NCBI GenBank assembly: GCA_004356955.1
Contig: SMXS01000064.1
Span: 1-34,593, forward strand
Reading direction: 5' to 3'
DNA length: 34,593 nucleotides
Source: Alphaproteobacteria bacterium
Lineage (GTDB): Bacteria; Pseudomonadota; Alphaproteobacteria; SMXS01
Positions 18,827 to 28,111 of this stretch are shown here, one piece after another. Numbering within the stretch: position 1 is the first letter of the stretch; each line of letters begins with the position of its first letter. Made by a program: the position numbers and the translations under genes. The notes under the pieces are model-generated. The model was not told where the DNA came from. It did no database searches and saw only the letters and a program-made list of their open reading frames with translations.

Positions 18827-18848
18827 ATGTCACCGAACTGTCACAAAG
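18827..18848 (+). promoter_or_regulatory. Putative PHO box (PhoB binding site)
   Basis: ATGTCAC-CGAA-CTGTCAC-AAAG: two 7-bp repeats with 11-bp period, ~50 bp upstream of phoR. Confidence 0.75.
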
Positions 18849-18896
18849 TCCTGATAAGAGGCTAAATAGAGTGTAACCACAGCGAGACTTTGCCCC

Positions 18897-20180
18897 ATGG
18901 CTGACAATAGCAGACATAGGTCTAACCTGATAATATCGGCGCTTATGCCAATAGGATTTGCTGTTGTGCTATATGCTTCGGGCTTCGCTCCTCTGTGGCT
19001 TTGCGGGCTGTTTGCACTGGGATCTGTTCCCTCGACAGTCAAACTATTTGTCGGACCCGCACAGGCAGACAATCCAACACAGGGCGTCGCCCAGATAACG
19101 GGCATCGATAGTGTTGCACCTGCCATCATCGATTCGCTGCCCGATGCGCTACTGGCTATTGATCAAAACCGGATAGTCGTTGAATCCAACAAAATGGCCC
19201 GCGAGTTATTGGGTAACGGATTAAGAGGCCGAGACGTTGCACTAAGCCTTACCCAACCAGACGTATCAGCTGCCATTGATGAAGCCCTGGATAAAGAAAA
19301 ACTGGGAACCACCGATCTCTCCATGCCAGGTCCTGGTGAGCGTTTCTTGACCTTACAGATCATTCCATTTGCCATTTTGGCTGACAGAGACACCAGGCCA
19401 TACCTTAGCGAAGACATGGCTGGCGGTGCCATTCTGGTGCTACACGATGTTACGGCTCAGCGAAAATCAGAGCAGTTACGTGCAGACTTTGTCGCAAATG
19501 CCAGCCACGAACTCCGGACACCCCTGGCCAGCCTTGTCGGATTTATCGAAACATTGCAAACATCAGCAGCAGATGACCCGGTCGCACGAGAGCGCTTTTT
19601 GGATATTATGGCGCGAGAATCGGGACGCATGTCGAGACTGATTGATGATTTGCTGTCTTTGTCCCGCATCGAAATGGACGAGCATATTCAGCCTACCGGC
19701 ACAGTTCGTCTCGATCAGGTTCTCAGTTCAGTATGCGAAGTGTTGGAAAGCAGAGCCGCTGATCGGGATATGTCGTTGCACATAGATCTTGGTGCAGACT
19801 TACCTTCCGTCCGGGGTGATCTGGATCAGCTCATGCAGGTATTTCAAAACCTGCTCGATAATGCCATCAAATATGGCGATGAAGGCACCCAGGTGTGCGT
19901 ATCATCAAAAATTCTCGATGCCTCGAAAACCGAGGGCCAGCCGAGCGTTGTCATCAGTGTGCAAAACCAAGGGGACGTTATCCCTCGGGAAATGCTGCCG
20001 CGGCTGACGGACAGGTTTTACCGGGTTGATAGTGCCCGGTCGCGCTCGCTCGACAGCACCGGTCTGGGACTTGCCATCGTCAAACATATTGTCAATCGCC
20101 ATCGTGGCAGCTTTGCCGTGGCAAGCGACGACATCAACGGTACGGTCATATCAGTTGGCTTGCCCATAATTACTGAATAA
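18897..20180 (+). CDS. phoR: Phosphate regulon sensor histidine kinase PhoR
   Basis: Hydrophobic N-terminus, PAS-like region, HisKA 'FVANASHELRTPLASLVGFIETL', 'QNLLDNAIKYG', 'DSTGLGLAIVKHIVNRHRG'; followed by phoB. Confidence 0.88.
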   Translation: MADNSRHRSNLIISALMPIGFAVVLYASGFAPLWLCGLFALGSVPSTVKLFVGPAQADNPTQGVAQITGIDSVAPAIIDSLPDALLAIDQNRIVVESNKMARELLGNGLRGRDVALSLTQPDVSAAIDEALDKEKLGTTDLSMPGPGERFLTLQIIPFAILADRDTRPYLSEDMAGGAILVLHDVTAQRKSEQLRADFVANASHELRTPLASLVGFIETLQTSAADDPVARERFLDIMARESGRMSRLIDDLLSLSRIEMDEHIQPTGTVRLDQVLSSVCEVLESRAADRDMSLHIDLGADLPSVRGDLDQLMQVFQNLLDNAIKYGDEGTQVCVSSKILDASKTEGQPSVVISVQNQGDVIPREMLPRLTDRFYRVDSARSRSLDSTGLGLAIVKHIVNRHRGSFAVASDDINGTVISVGLPIITE

Positions 20181-20219
20181 AAAGCTTGATGGTTTACCTA
20201 AACCAACAGACAAATAAGG

Positions 20220-20933
20220 GTGTTTGCAGGAGTATCTGAATTGAAGGCCACTATCCTTCTAGTTGAAGACGATGCCAATCTGGTCGAGCTGATCCGGTAT
20301 AATCTGGAGGCTGAAGACTTCGATGTCTCCGTTGCCACGGATGGCGAAGAGGCGCTGTTGCGCATCAAAGAGCACTTGCCCGACCTGGTGCTGCTGGATT
20401 GGATGTTGCCGAATGTTTCTGGCATTGAAATCTGCCGCCAGATTCGCCAAGGCAGCGATACCAGCAGCCTACCCGTGATTATGATCACGGCGCGCAGCGA
20501 GGAAAACGATCTGGTGAGGGGGCTGGAAACTGGTGCCGATGACTACATCACCAAGCCATTTTCGCCGCGTCAATTGATCGCCCGCATTAAGGCTGTGCTG
20601 CGTCGCGTCCGCCCCGAGATTGGCACTGAAGTGTTGGAATTCGAAGACATCGTCCTCAATACAGCAGAATTTCGTGTCAGCAGAAATGGTCGTGCGGTCA
20701 AATTAGGGCCCACCGAATTTAAACTATTGCGCCACTTTATCGAACATCCGGGGCGGGTCTATTCTCGTGATCAATTGCTCGATTCTGTCTGGGGCCACGA
20801 TATCTATATCGAAGCGCGAACCGTTGATGTGCACATTCGTCGATTGCGCCAGGCCTTGTGCGAAGAAGGCGAGAGCGACGTTATCCGAACGGTACGATCT
20901 GCGGGCTATGCATTGGATAGCAGCAAAGTCTGA
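20220..20933 (+). CDS. phoB: Phosphate regulon response regulator PhoB (start GTG 20220 or TTG near 20241)
   Basis: 'ILLVEDDANLVELIRYNLEAEDFDV', 'LVLLDWMLPNVSGIEICRQIR', OmpR-type wHTH 'LLDSVWGHDIYIEARTVDVHIRRLRQAL'. Confidence 0.92.
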   Translation: MFAGVSELKATILLVEDDANLVELIRYNLEAEDFDVSVATDGEEALLRIKEHLPDLVLLDWMLPNVSGIEICRQIRQGSDTSSLPVIMITARSEENDLVRGLETGADDYITKPFSPRQLIARIKAVLRRVRPEIGTEVLEFEDIVLNTAEFRVSRNGRAVKLGPTEFKLLRHFIEHPGRVYSRDQLLDSVWGHDIYIEARTVDVHIRRLRQALCEEGESDVIRTVRSAGYALDSSKV

Positions 20934-20966
20934 TTTGGAGTACGCTGCTTGCAGGAGAACAAAGCT

Positions 20967-21323
20967 ATGCCAGGACACAAAGTTGACTTTCATCCCGAAA
21001 AGGGAACCGTCAAAGTTACCGTTGACGGAGTCGTTATCGCTGATACAGACCGAGCTGTGGTTTTGATGGAGACGGGTATTCCACCCGTTTGTTACGTTCC
21101 GCCAGAGGACGTAGCCGAGCAATATTTGACCAAAACTGATCATACCACCCACTGCCCGTTTAAGGGCGACGCCAGTTATTGGACGATCAAAGTTGGGGAT
21201 CGGGAAGTGCAGAACGCCATCTGGGCCTATGAGTCACCGATTGAAGCGGCAGCGCCCATCAAGGATCATATGGCGTTCTATACGACACTGGTCGACTCTT
21301 ATGAGGCGACCCATTCAGCCTGA
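20967..21323 (+). CDS. DUF427 domain protein
   Basis: 'VDGVVIADTDRAVVLMETGIPPVCYVPPEDV', 'THCPFKGDASYWTI', 'NAIWAYESPIEAAAPIKDHMAFY'. Confidence 0.88.
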   Translation: MPGHKVDFHPEKGTVKVTVDGVVIADTDRAVVLMETGIPPVCYVPPEDVAEQYLTKTDHTTHCPFKGDASYWTIKVGDREVQNAIWAYESPIEAAAPIKDHMAFYTTLVDSYEATHSA

Positions 21324-21794
21324 TCAGTCAGCCCGCTTTCGCTCAACAGCCTCGGGGAAGGGGGCGAACGGAAACACGGGCTCGTCCGAATGATAGCCAA
21401 TGAAATCATATAACTGATTTACATAAGCTGACAGACGGCCTGAAAGCTCGCTTAGGGCTGTCAGTCGTTCCAGCGTTATGAACACGTATAGGAAATTGGC
21501 AGTGGCCATGGCAAAGATGATACTGCGAGAAACAGCTGCCGCAATGGCCGCCAGGAACATCAAAACGACACGCTTTAGCTGATAAACCCGAGAACCCCAG
21601 TCAACGCCTGAGATAGCCTCTTTGGCTTTGCCCCAATTCATGTCGCCTGTGCCGGGTCCTGATCTATCACTCATGTTGTCACCATTGGTTGCTTCGGTTG
21701 TTTTTCGGGCCGCAACGGGCTTGCTGGCAGGTTTGGAGCCTTCGCCGTCGTTGTCGGATGAATCATTGGTTTCGTCAGCCATGGTTTTCCTCAT
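21324..21794 (-). CDS. DUF4389-like membrane protein
   Basis: Hydrophobic segment then 'LSAYVNQLYDFIGYHSDEPVFPFAPFP', as in DUF4389; start may be ATG at 21782. Confidence 0.65.
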   Translation of the reverse strand: MRKTMADETNDSSDNDGEGSKPASKPVAARKTTEATNGDNMSDRSGPGTGDMNWGKAKEAISGVDWGSRVYQLKRVVLMFLAAIAAAVSRSIIFAMATANFLYVFITLERLTALSELSGRLSAYVNQLYDFIGYHSDEPVFPFAPFPEAVERKRAD

Positions 21795-21873
21795 TACTAG
21801 AGACAGTTAACAACGGTTACTGGTCCGCTGTCGCCCATATATGTGGACGATTTTTTAGGCTTCAAGGGAATCC

Positions 21874-21924
21874 TGAGCACAAAAAAAGGCGCAACCATTA
21901 CAGCAACGCCTTTTTTTGTGCTCA
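21874..21924. terminator. Symmetric (bidirectional-capable) Rho-independent terminator after nrdJ
   Basis: TGAGCACAAAAAAAGGCG-15 nt loop-CGCCTTTTTTTGTGCTCA, perfect 18-bp stem. Confidence 0.85.
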
Positions 21925-21932
21925 ATCATCCT

Positions 21933-24900
21933 TTAGGAACAACCGTTTGTACCCCCGCAGGTTTCGCATTTTAGGCAAGTACCATTGCGTACCAGGGTGA
22001 AATTGCCGCATTCGCCGCATGGATCACCTTCATATCCCTTGATCCTTGCAGCATGCATCAAATTGGTTTTGTCAGGAACCATCGGAGAGACCGTTACCTG
22101 TTCGGTGACTGTCTCTGTATGCGTCGCGACGATTGTGGCCCCACCAACGGCCTGGCGTAGTGGCATTTCAGCGGTAACAACTGCAGGCTTTTCAACTTTG
22201 ACTTGTCGATGCTGCGATGCGCCGCCATCTATAACTGTCAGCTTGTTGCGGACATACCCATTGGATGCGATACCCCGAATAGCGACCTCGAGCGGGCTTT
22301 CACCTTGGTCTTCATCGTCAACAGCGTTCGAATCAACACCCGTGCCCATAGCATCAAAGCGGACGTCGGATGGCTCTACATGGGCCAGGTCATAACGGCC
22401 CAAATAGGACACGGCCAATTCGCGGAAAATATAATCCAGAATGGACGTCGCCATTTTGATCGTGTCGTTGCCCTCGACAATGCCCGATGGCTCGAACCGG
22501 GTGAAGGTGTAGGCATCGACAAATTCTTCCAACGGCACGCCATATTGCAGACCAATGGAAATGGCGATGGCAAAATTGTTCATCATTGACCGGAAGGCAG
22601 CACCTTCTTTGTGCATGTCGATAAAGATTTCACCGATTTCGCCTTCGTCATACTCACCGGTACGCAGATACACTTTATGGCCGCCAACGATGGCTTTCTG
22701 CGTATAGCCTTTACGACGGTGGGGCAGTTTGTTGCGTTCGACAACAGCGGCTTTTTCAACGATACGCTCGACGATGCGGGTTATGGGCTGGGCTGTTTCT
22801 TCAAGCAGATCCTCTTCATCAACGAGTGATGCACTTAGTGGTTGGCTGAGTTTGGAGCCGTCCCGATACAGGGCATTGGCCTTCAGACCCTTTTTCCACG
22901 ACGCGATATAGGCATCTTTGCAATCTTGCACTGACGCCGTATTGGGCATGTTGATGGTTTTGGAAATGGCGCCAGAAATAAATGGCTGTGCAGCAGCCAT
23001 CATCAGGATGTGGCTGTCAACAGACAGGAAGCGCTTGCCAATGCGACCGCAAGGATTGGCACAATCAAAGACCGACAGATGTTCGTCCTGCAGGTGAGGG
23101 GCAGCTTCAAGCGTCATGGCGCCACAACAATAAAGGTTGCCAGCGTCGATATCTTCTTTCGAAAAGCCAATGGCGGCCAGCAGATCAAAGCTGAGATCAT
23201 TCAGCTGTTCATCGTCCAGGCCAAGCACTGTTTTACAGAAGCCTTCGCCAAGTGTGTACTTGTTGAAAACGAACTTGATATCAAAGGCCTCAGCAAGATT
23301 GGCCTCGATGGCATCCAGCTGTTCCTGACCAAAGCCTTTTTCGCCCAACAGGCGATGCCCCAGCGTTGGCGCACCTTTCAGCGTGCCATTACCAACAGCG
23401 TATTTGATGATATCTTCGATCTGACCCCTATCATAACCAAGGGTCGTCAGCGCCGTTGGCACCATGCGGTTGATGATCTTGAAGTAACCACCGCCTGCAA
23501 GCTTCTTGAATTTGACCAGGGCGAAATCCGGCTCGATGCCGGTTGTGTCGCAATCCATGACCAGGCCAATGGTACCCGTCGGGGCAATTACCGTGGTCTG
23601 GGCGTTGCGGAAGCCATGTTCTTCACCCAAAATCAGGGCCTTATCCCAAGCATCGCTGGCAGCCTGTGTCAGGCGTGGATCATCGCAATTGGCGATATCA
23701 AGCGGTACTGGGTTTGTACTAAGGCCTTCATAACCCGTGGCTCTGCCATGGGCGGCGTTACGATGGTTACGGATCACCCGCAGCATTGCATCCTTGTTTT
23801 TATCGTAGGACGGGAAGGCACCCAGTTCGCCTGCCATTTCGGCAGACGTCGCATAGGAAGTCCCGGTCATAATCGCTGTGATCGCCCCACAAATGGCGCG
23901 ACCTTCTTCGCTGTCGTAGGACAGACCGGTTGCCATCAGCAGACCACCGATATTGGCGTAACCCAGACCCAGTGTGCGGAAGTCGTAACTCAGTTGGGCA
24001 ATTTCCTTGGACGGGAATTGCGCCATCAACACCGAGATTTCCAGGACAATGGTCCATAAGCGGGTGCCATGTTTAAAAGACTCGATATCAAATGTGCCAT
24101 CGTCTCGCAGGAAGGTCATCAGATTCAGGGATGCCAGGTTACACGCTGTGTCGTCCAGGAACATATATTCAGAACAAGGGTTACTGGCCCGGATTTCACC
24201 GGATTCGGGGCAGGTGTGCCAGTCATTGATCGTCGTGTGGTATTGCAGACCTGGATCTGCACTGGCCCAGGCTGCGTGGCCAATGCTTTCCCACAAGTCC
24301 GTGGCAGACAACACTTTAGGGGGCACGCCTTTGGTGCGCGCGATCAGTTCCCACTCGCCATCTTCCTCGACGGCCTTCATGAAGTCGTCAGTAACGCGCA
24401 CGCTGTTATTGGAGTTCTGGCCTGCAACGGTCAAATACGCATCGGAATCCCAATCCGTGTCATAGATTGGAAAGTCGATGGATGTGTAGCCCTGTTGCGC
24501 GAATTGGATGACGCGCTGCACGTAATTTTCAGGGATTTGTACTTTGCGAGCCGCGATGACTTCCGTCTTAAGATGTGGGTTCTCGCGTGGGTTGAAGCGT
24601 TGTTCGTCCGTCAGATCATCATGCGGCGCGCAGGCCGCCATGATGGCATTCAGGTGCTTTTGTGACAGCTTGGAGCCGGTGACCAGCGCGGCGACCTTTT
24701 GTTCTTCGATAACTTTCCAGTTCACAAATGCTTCGACGTCCGGGTGATCGACATCGACCACGACCATTTTGGCGGCCCGGCGGGTTGTACCACCAGACTT
24801 GATCGCACCGGCAGCCCTGTCGCCAATGCGCAGGAAGCTCATAAGGCCCGAGGACGTGCCGCCACCAGACAAAGGTTCGCCTTCGCCGCGAATGCGCGAG

Positions 24901-25595
24901 AAGTTACTGCCCGTGCCAGAGCCGAACTTGAAGAGGCGGGCTTCACGCACCCATAAATCCATAATGCCACCTTCGTTGACCAAATCGTCGCTGACGCTCT
25001 GGATAAAGCAGGCATGGGGTTGGGGGTGCTCGTAAGAGCTTTTGGAGCGCGTTAATTTGCCGGTCTTGAAGTCGACATAGTAGTGGCCCTGGGCTGGTCC
25101 ATTGATGCCGTAGGCCCAGTAAAGACCCGTATTGAACCATTGTGGCGAATTCGGCGCACACATCTGCTTGGCCAACATGAAGCGCAATTCGTCATAATAT
25201 GCTTGGGCGTCGCCCTCTGTATCGAAGTAGCCACCTTTCCAGCCCCAATAGGTCCACGTGCCGGCAAGCCGGTCAAACACTTGCTTGGCGCTCAATTCGC
25301 CGGTGTAATCGCGATTATCATCGCGCAGATTGTCTGCTGGCTTGTTTCTCCACAACCATTTGGGGACGTCTTTTTCTGAAACAGCCTTGAAGGTGAGGGG
25401 AACGCCCTTTTTGCGGAAATACTTTTGCGCAATGATATCTGTGGCAACCTGGCTCCAAGCTTTTGGAACCTCTACGTTTTCAAGCTTAAAGACGATTGAC
25501 CCATCAGGATTACGAATTTCGCTGGTCGCAGTCTTGAACGGAATACCGTCGTATGGTGATGACCCTTCGGTCGTAAATTGGCGCTCTATACGCAT
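21933..25595 (-). CDS. nrdJ: Vitamin B12-dependent (class II) ribonucleoside-diphosphate reductase
   Basis: '[22 protein letters not shown]', '[22 protein letters not shown]', '[34 protein letters not shown]', C-terminal '[28 protein letters not shown]'; start at ATG 25595 fits '[11 protein letters not shown]'. Confidence 0.96.
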   Translation of the reverse strand: MRIERQFTTEGSSPYDGIPFKTATSEIRNPDGSIVFKLENVEVPKAWSQVATDIIAQKYFRKKGVPLTFKAVSEKDVPKWLWRNKPADNLRDDNRDYTGELSAKQVFDRLAGTWTYWGWKGGYFDTEGDAQAYYDELRFMLAKQMCAPNSPQWFNTGLYWAYGINGPAQGHYYVDFKTGKLTRSKSSYEHPQPHACFIQSVSDDLVNEGGIMDLWVREARLFKFGSGTGSNFSRIRGEGEPLSGGGTSSGLMSFLRIGDRAAGAIKSGGTTRRAAKMVVVDVDHPDVEAFVNWKVIEEQKVAALVTGSKLSQKHLNAIMAACAPHDDLTDEQRFNPRENPHLKTEVIAARKVQIPENYVQRVIQFAQQGYTSIDFPIYDTDWDSDAYLTVAGQNSNNSVRVTDDFMKAVEEDGEWELIARTKGVPPKVLSATDLWESIGHAAWASADPGLQYHTTINDWHTCPESGEIRASNPCSEYMFLDDTACNLASLNLMTFLRDDGTFDIESFKHGTRLWTIVLEISVLMAQFPSKEIAQLSYDFRTLGLGYANIGGLLMATGLSYDSEEGRAICGAITAIMTGTSYATSAEMAGELGAFPSYDKNKDAMLRVIRNHRNAAHGRATGYEGLSTNPVPLDIANCDDPRLTQAASDAWDKALILGEEHGFRNAQTTVIAPTGTIGLVMDCDTTGIEPDFALVKFKKLAGGGYFKIINRMVPTALTTLGYDRGQIEDIIKYAVGNGTLKGAPTLGHRLLGEKGFGQEQLDAIEANLAEAFDIKFVFNKYTLGEGFCKTVLGLDDEQLNDLSFDLLAAIGFSKEDIDAGNLYCCGAMTLEAAPHLQDEHLSVFDCANPCGRIGKRFLSVDSHILMMAAAQPFISGAISKTINMPNTASVQDCKDAYIASWKKGLKANALYRDGSKLSQPLSASLVDEEDLLEETAQPITRIVERIVEKAAVVERNKLPHRRKGYTQKAIVGGHKVYLRTGEYDEGEIGEIFIDMHKEGAAFRSMMNNFAIAISIGLQYGVPLEEFVDAYTFTRFEPSGIVEGNDTIKMATSILDYIFRELAVSYLGRYDLAHVEPSDVRFDAMGTGVDSNAVDDEDQGESPLEVAIRGIASNGYVRNKLTVIDGGASQHRQVKVEKPAVVTAEMPLRQAVGGATIVATHTETVTEQVTVSPMVPDKTNLMHAARIKGYEGDPCGECGNFTLVRNGTCLKCETCGGTNGCS

Positions 25596-25661
25596 GCCTG
25601 TCCCTCGCACTATGGTCGTTTTATTGACGTATCTTTTGAACCCCCCGGTCCGATCCGCCAA

Positions 25662-25708
25662 TTACTACATTTAGTGTTGTTATCGGCGAAGACCACAAAC
25701 TCTAGTAA
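25662..25708 (-). promoter_or_regulatory. Two candidate NrdR boxes upstream of nrdJ
   Basis: Minus strand ACACTAAATGTAGTAA (25662-25677) and TTACTAGAGTTTGTGG (25693-25708); partial matches to acaCwAtATaTwGtgt, starts 31 bp apart. Confidence 0.5.
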
Positions 25709-26081
25709 ATAACCCTATGCAGGCGCAAGGTGCTTTTATCAAGATTTAGTAAATAATTGTGTTGCAAACGCTAAACCGAGTGTGTCCCAACGAATTGGTT
25801 GGAAAAGCTGAGGCAATAACGTGTTCTGAAGTCACTATAATATTCGCTAGATATGGCTTTTAATACTCTAATAATAATAGGTTATTAGTTAATCCTAATG
25901 CGGAACTGCAGAAGTGACCGCATCGATATTGCCGTCCCTATTGTTGCACTCGTCCGTGCGACTCATGGGAAAGGGTACAAAGGCCGGAAAAAACCTAAGG
26001 CAAACCGGCTTGAAAGGCTGGACGCCAGAGGGCGGCAATGCCATATTCCCGCCGCAGTCAAACAGAAGGTCTGAACAGCAA

Positions 26082-26462
26082 ATGTGGTTCTTAAAGGCGA
26101 TCACCACCTGGTGGAACGATAAAACGATCGGCACAGCCTGGTATACGTTCCGCAAGGGACTAAAAGTTGGCGATGACGAACAGGGTAATATCTATTACCG
26201 GGAACGCCGCGGCACGCGCCGGTGGGTCATCTACAATGGTGACATTGATGCTTCGCGCATCCCACCTGAATGGCACCGCTGGTTGCACTACACCAGTGAC
26301 CTTCCACCATCTGAAGCGCCCTTGCCTGTAAAGTCTTGGGAAAAACCGCATGAGGCGAATCAGACAGGCTCGGTGGGGGCGTATTTCCCGCCAGGTAGTT
26401 TGAATAGCGGTGGCCAACGTGCCAAAGTGGCAGGTGACTATGAAGCTTGGAAGCCTGAATAA
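26082..26462 (+). CDS. NADH:ubiquinone oxidoreductase accessory subunit, NDUFA12 family
   Basis: 'WWNDKTIGTAWYTFRKGLKVGDDEQGNIYYRERRGTRRWVIYNGDIDASRIPPEWHRWLHYTSDLPP'. Confidence 0.92.
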   Translation: MWFLKAITTWWNDKTIGTAWYTFRKGLKVGDDEQGNIYYRERRGTRRWVIYNGDIDASRIPPEWHRWLHYTSDLPPSEAPLPVKSWEKPHEANQTGSVGAYFPPGSLNSGGQRAKVAGDYEAWKPE

Positions 26463-26516
26463 GGGCGACATCACCCCCGATTGACACACAGGCGACTGAA
26501 CAACTGGAACGGTCTT

Positions 26517-26972
26517 ATGCGCGGCACTTTGGTAGAAACACTGATCGGGGCTCTGGTTCTTGGCGTGACGGGTTGGTTTCTGACCTTTGCCTTTGCGGGC
26601 AGGGACCTCAACAGTGACGGCTACGAGATCAGTGCCCGGTTTGACCGTATTGATGGCGTTGGTATCGGCGCTGATGTTCGTATCAGTGGCATCAAAGTCG
26701 GTCGCGTCACGGCGCAGTCTCTGGACCCGATCACCTATACTGCACACGTCGTCATGCAAATAAATAATGGCATCGAGTTGCCAGAAGACAGCTTTGCCAA
26801 AGTCTCGATGGATGGCCTGCTGGGTGGGTCCTACATTGCCCTGTTGCCTGGTGCATCACTGGATGTATTGCAACCCGGACAGGAAATGGACGAACCGGGG
26901 CAGGGATCGATTGATTTGATGGGTCTGATTGGCCAGGTGGTCTATGGCTCTCTTGGTAATTCGGAAGAATAG
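26517..26972 (+). CDS. mlaD: MlaD-family outer-membrane lipid asymmetry protein (MCE domain)
   Basis: N-terminal TM then 'YEISARFDRIDGVGIGADVRISGIKVGRV', 'AKVSMDGLLGGSYIALLPG'. Confidence 0.9.
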   Translation: MRGTLVETLIGALVLGVTGWFLTFAFAGRDLNSDGYEISARFDRIDGVGIGADVRISGIKVGRVTAQSLDPITYTAHVVMQINNGIELPEDSFAKVSMDGLLGGSYIALLPGASLDVLQPGQEMDEPGQGSIDLMGLIGQVVYGSLGNSEE

Positions 26973-26983
26973 CTGGCCTGCTG

Positions 26984-27523
26984 ATGCGTATTGTCTCTCC
27001 TCTGATCATTCTTGGCGCTGTCACTTTATGTGCGCCTTTGGCTGCGCAGGACCTGCTGGAACTGCCGGCAGAAACACCCGCAGATAGTGTCGATGTTCTG
27101 TTCGAAGAATATGGATTGGGCGACGAGACTGAGGCCATTGATGTATCGCCCCCCGCAGAAGTTAAAGCCGAACCCAAACCGCCTGGTGGAAATGTGGCCG
27201 TGCTGCGCGCGGTTGACAAGATCACAGCACGCGTAACGGACCTGGATGCGCCGCTGAATGACGTATCAAGCTTTGGAACATTGCAGATCACGATGCGTTA
27301 TTGTTACAAAAATCCGCCAGAAGATACGCCAGAAGTCACTGTCTTTTTAGAGGTCACCGACCATAGACCTGATAGGGAGCCCGAGCCAGTCTTTACGGGC
27401 TGGATGTTTGCATCTAGCCCGGCATTGTCAGCTATGGAGCACCCGGTTTATGACGTATGGGTAATTGACTGCAAAACTGTTGCACCCGAAACCGATGAAG
27501 GCATCGCATCAAAATCACCATGA
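26984..27523 (+). CDS. DUF2155 domain protein with signal peptide
   Basis: Signal-like N-terminus; '[48 protein letters not shown]...[27 protein letters not shown]'. Confidence 0.88.
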   Translation: MRIVSPLIILGAVTLCAPLAAQDLLELPAETPADSVDVLFEEYGLGDETEAIDVSPPAEVKAEPKPPGGNVAVLRAVDKITARVTDLDAPLNDVSSFGTLQITMRYCYKNPPEDTPEVTVFLEVTDHRPDREPEPVFTGWMFASSPALSAMEHPVYDVWVIDCKTVAPETDEGIASKSP

Positions 27524-28095
27524 ACCTTCAGGGCCTCGGCCAGTTGCTTTTGATACTCATCCTTTGAGATTTCGATCACGCCCAATGTTTCCAAATGTGG
27601 CGTTGTGAACTGGGTATCCAATAATGCAAATCCACCGGTTCGCAATCGCGCGACAAGGTGCGCCAGTGCAATCTTGCTGGCATCATCACGACGCGAAAAC
27701 ATGCTTTCGCCAAAAAAGGCACCGGCCAGGGCAATGCCATAAAGGCCCCCAACCAATTCGTCGCCGTCCCAGCATTCCACCGTATGCACGACACCCAGAT
27801 CAAATAATTCCGTGAACAGATCGCGAATGGTTTGATTGATCCAGGTTTCGGGCCTGTCACCGGCAGTCTGGGCGCAGCGGTCAATGACGCCCTGAAAATC
27901 AGAATCGCAACGGACCTGGAAGGGTTCTTGACGAATCGTGCGGGCCAGGCGTTTGGGGATATGCATAGCATCAAGCGGCAAGACGCCACGATGGTCGGGC
28001 TCCACCCAGAAGATCTCTGGGTCATCTGCCGATTCCGACATCGGGAAGACGCCAGCGGCATAAGCAGAAAGGACAGTTTCAGGGGCCAGCTTCAT
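27448..28095 (-). CDS. aat: Leucyl/phenylalanyl-tRNA--protein transferase
   Basis: '[32 protein letters not shown]', '[31 protein letters not shown]', '[15 protein letters not shown]'. Confidence 0.95.
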   Translation of the reverse strand: MKLAPETVLSAYAAGVFPMSESADDPEIFWVEPDHRGVLPLDAMHIPKRLARTIRQEPFQVRCDSDFQGVIDRCAQTAGDRPETWINQTIRDLFTELFDLGVVHTVECWDGDELVGGLYGIALAGAFFGESMFSRRDDASKIALAHLVARLRTGGFALLDTQFTTPHLETLGVIEISKDEYQKQLAEALKVHGDFDAMPSSVSGATVLQSITHTS

Positions 28096-28111
28096 TGCTT
28101 AGGCCATTTCC

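Noticed and set aside
23010-24059. 349-aa plus-strand ORF
   Set aside because: Fully antisense to nrdJ, whose protein is clearly conserved; no recognisable motifs in the translated shadow frame.
25596-25661. 22-aa N-terminal extension of nrdJ
   Set aside because: NrdJ homologues start at 'MRIER.FTTEG'; the extension abuts the candidate NrdR sites and is probably leader.
25596-26081. Possible adenosylcobalamin riboswitch for nrdJ
   Set aside because: No recognisable B12-box core (GCCACTG-type) on the nrdJ strand.
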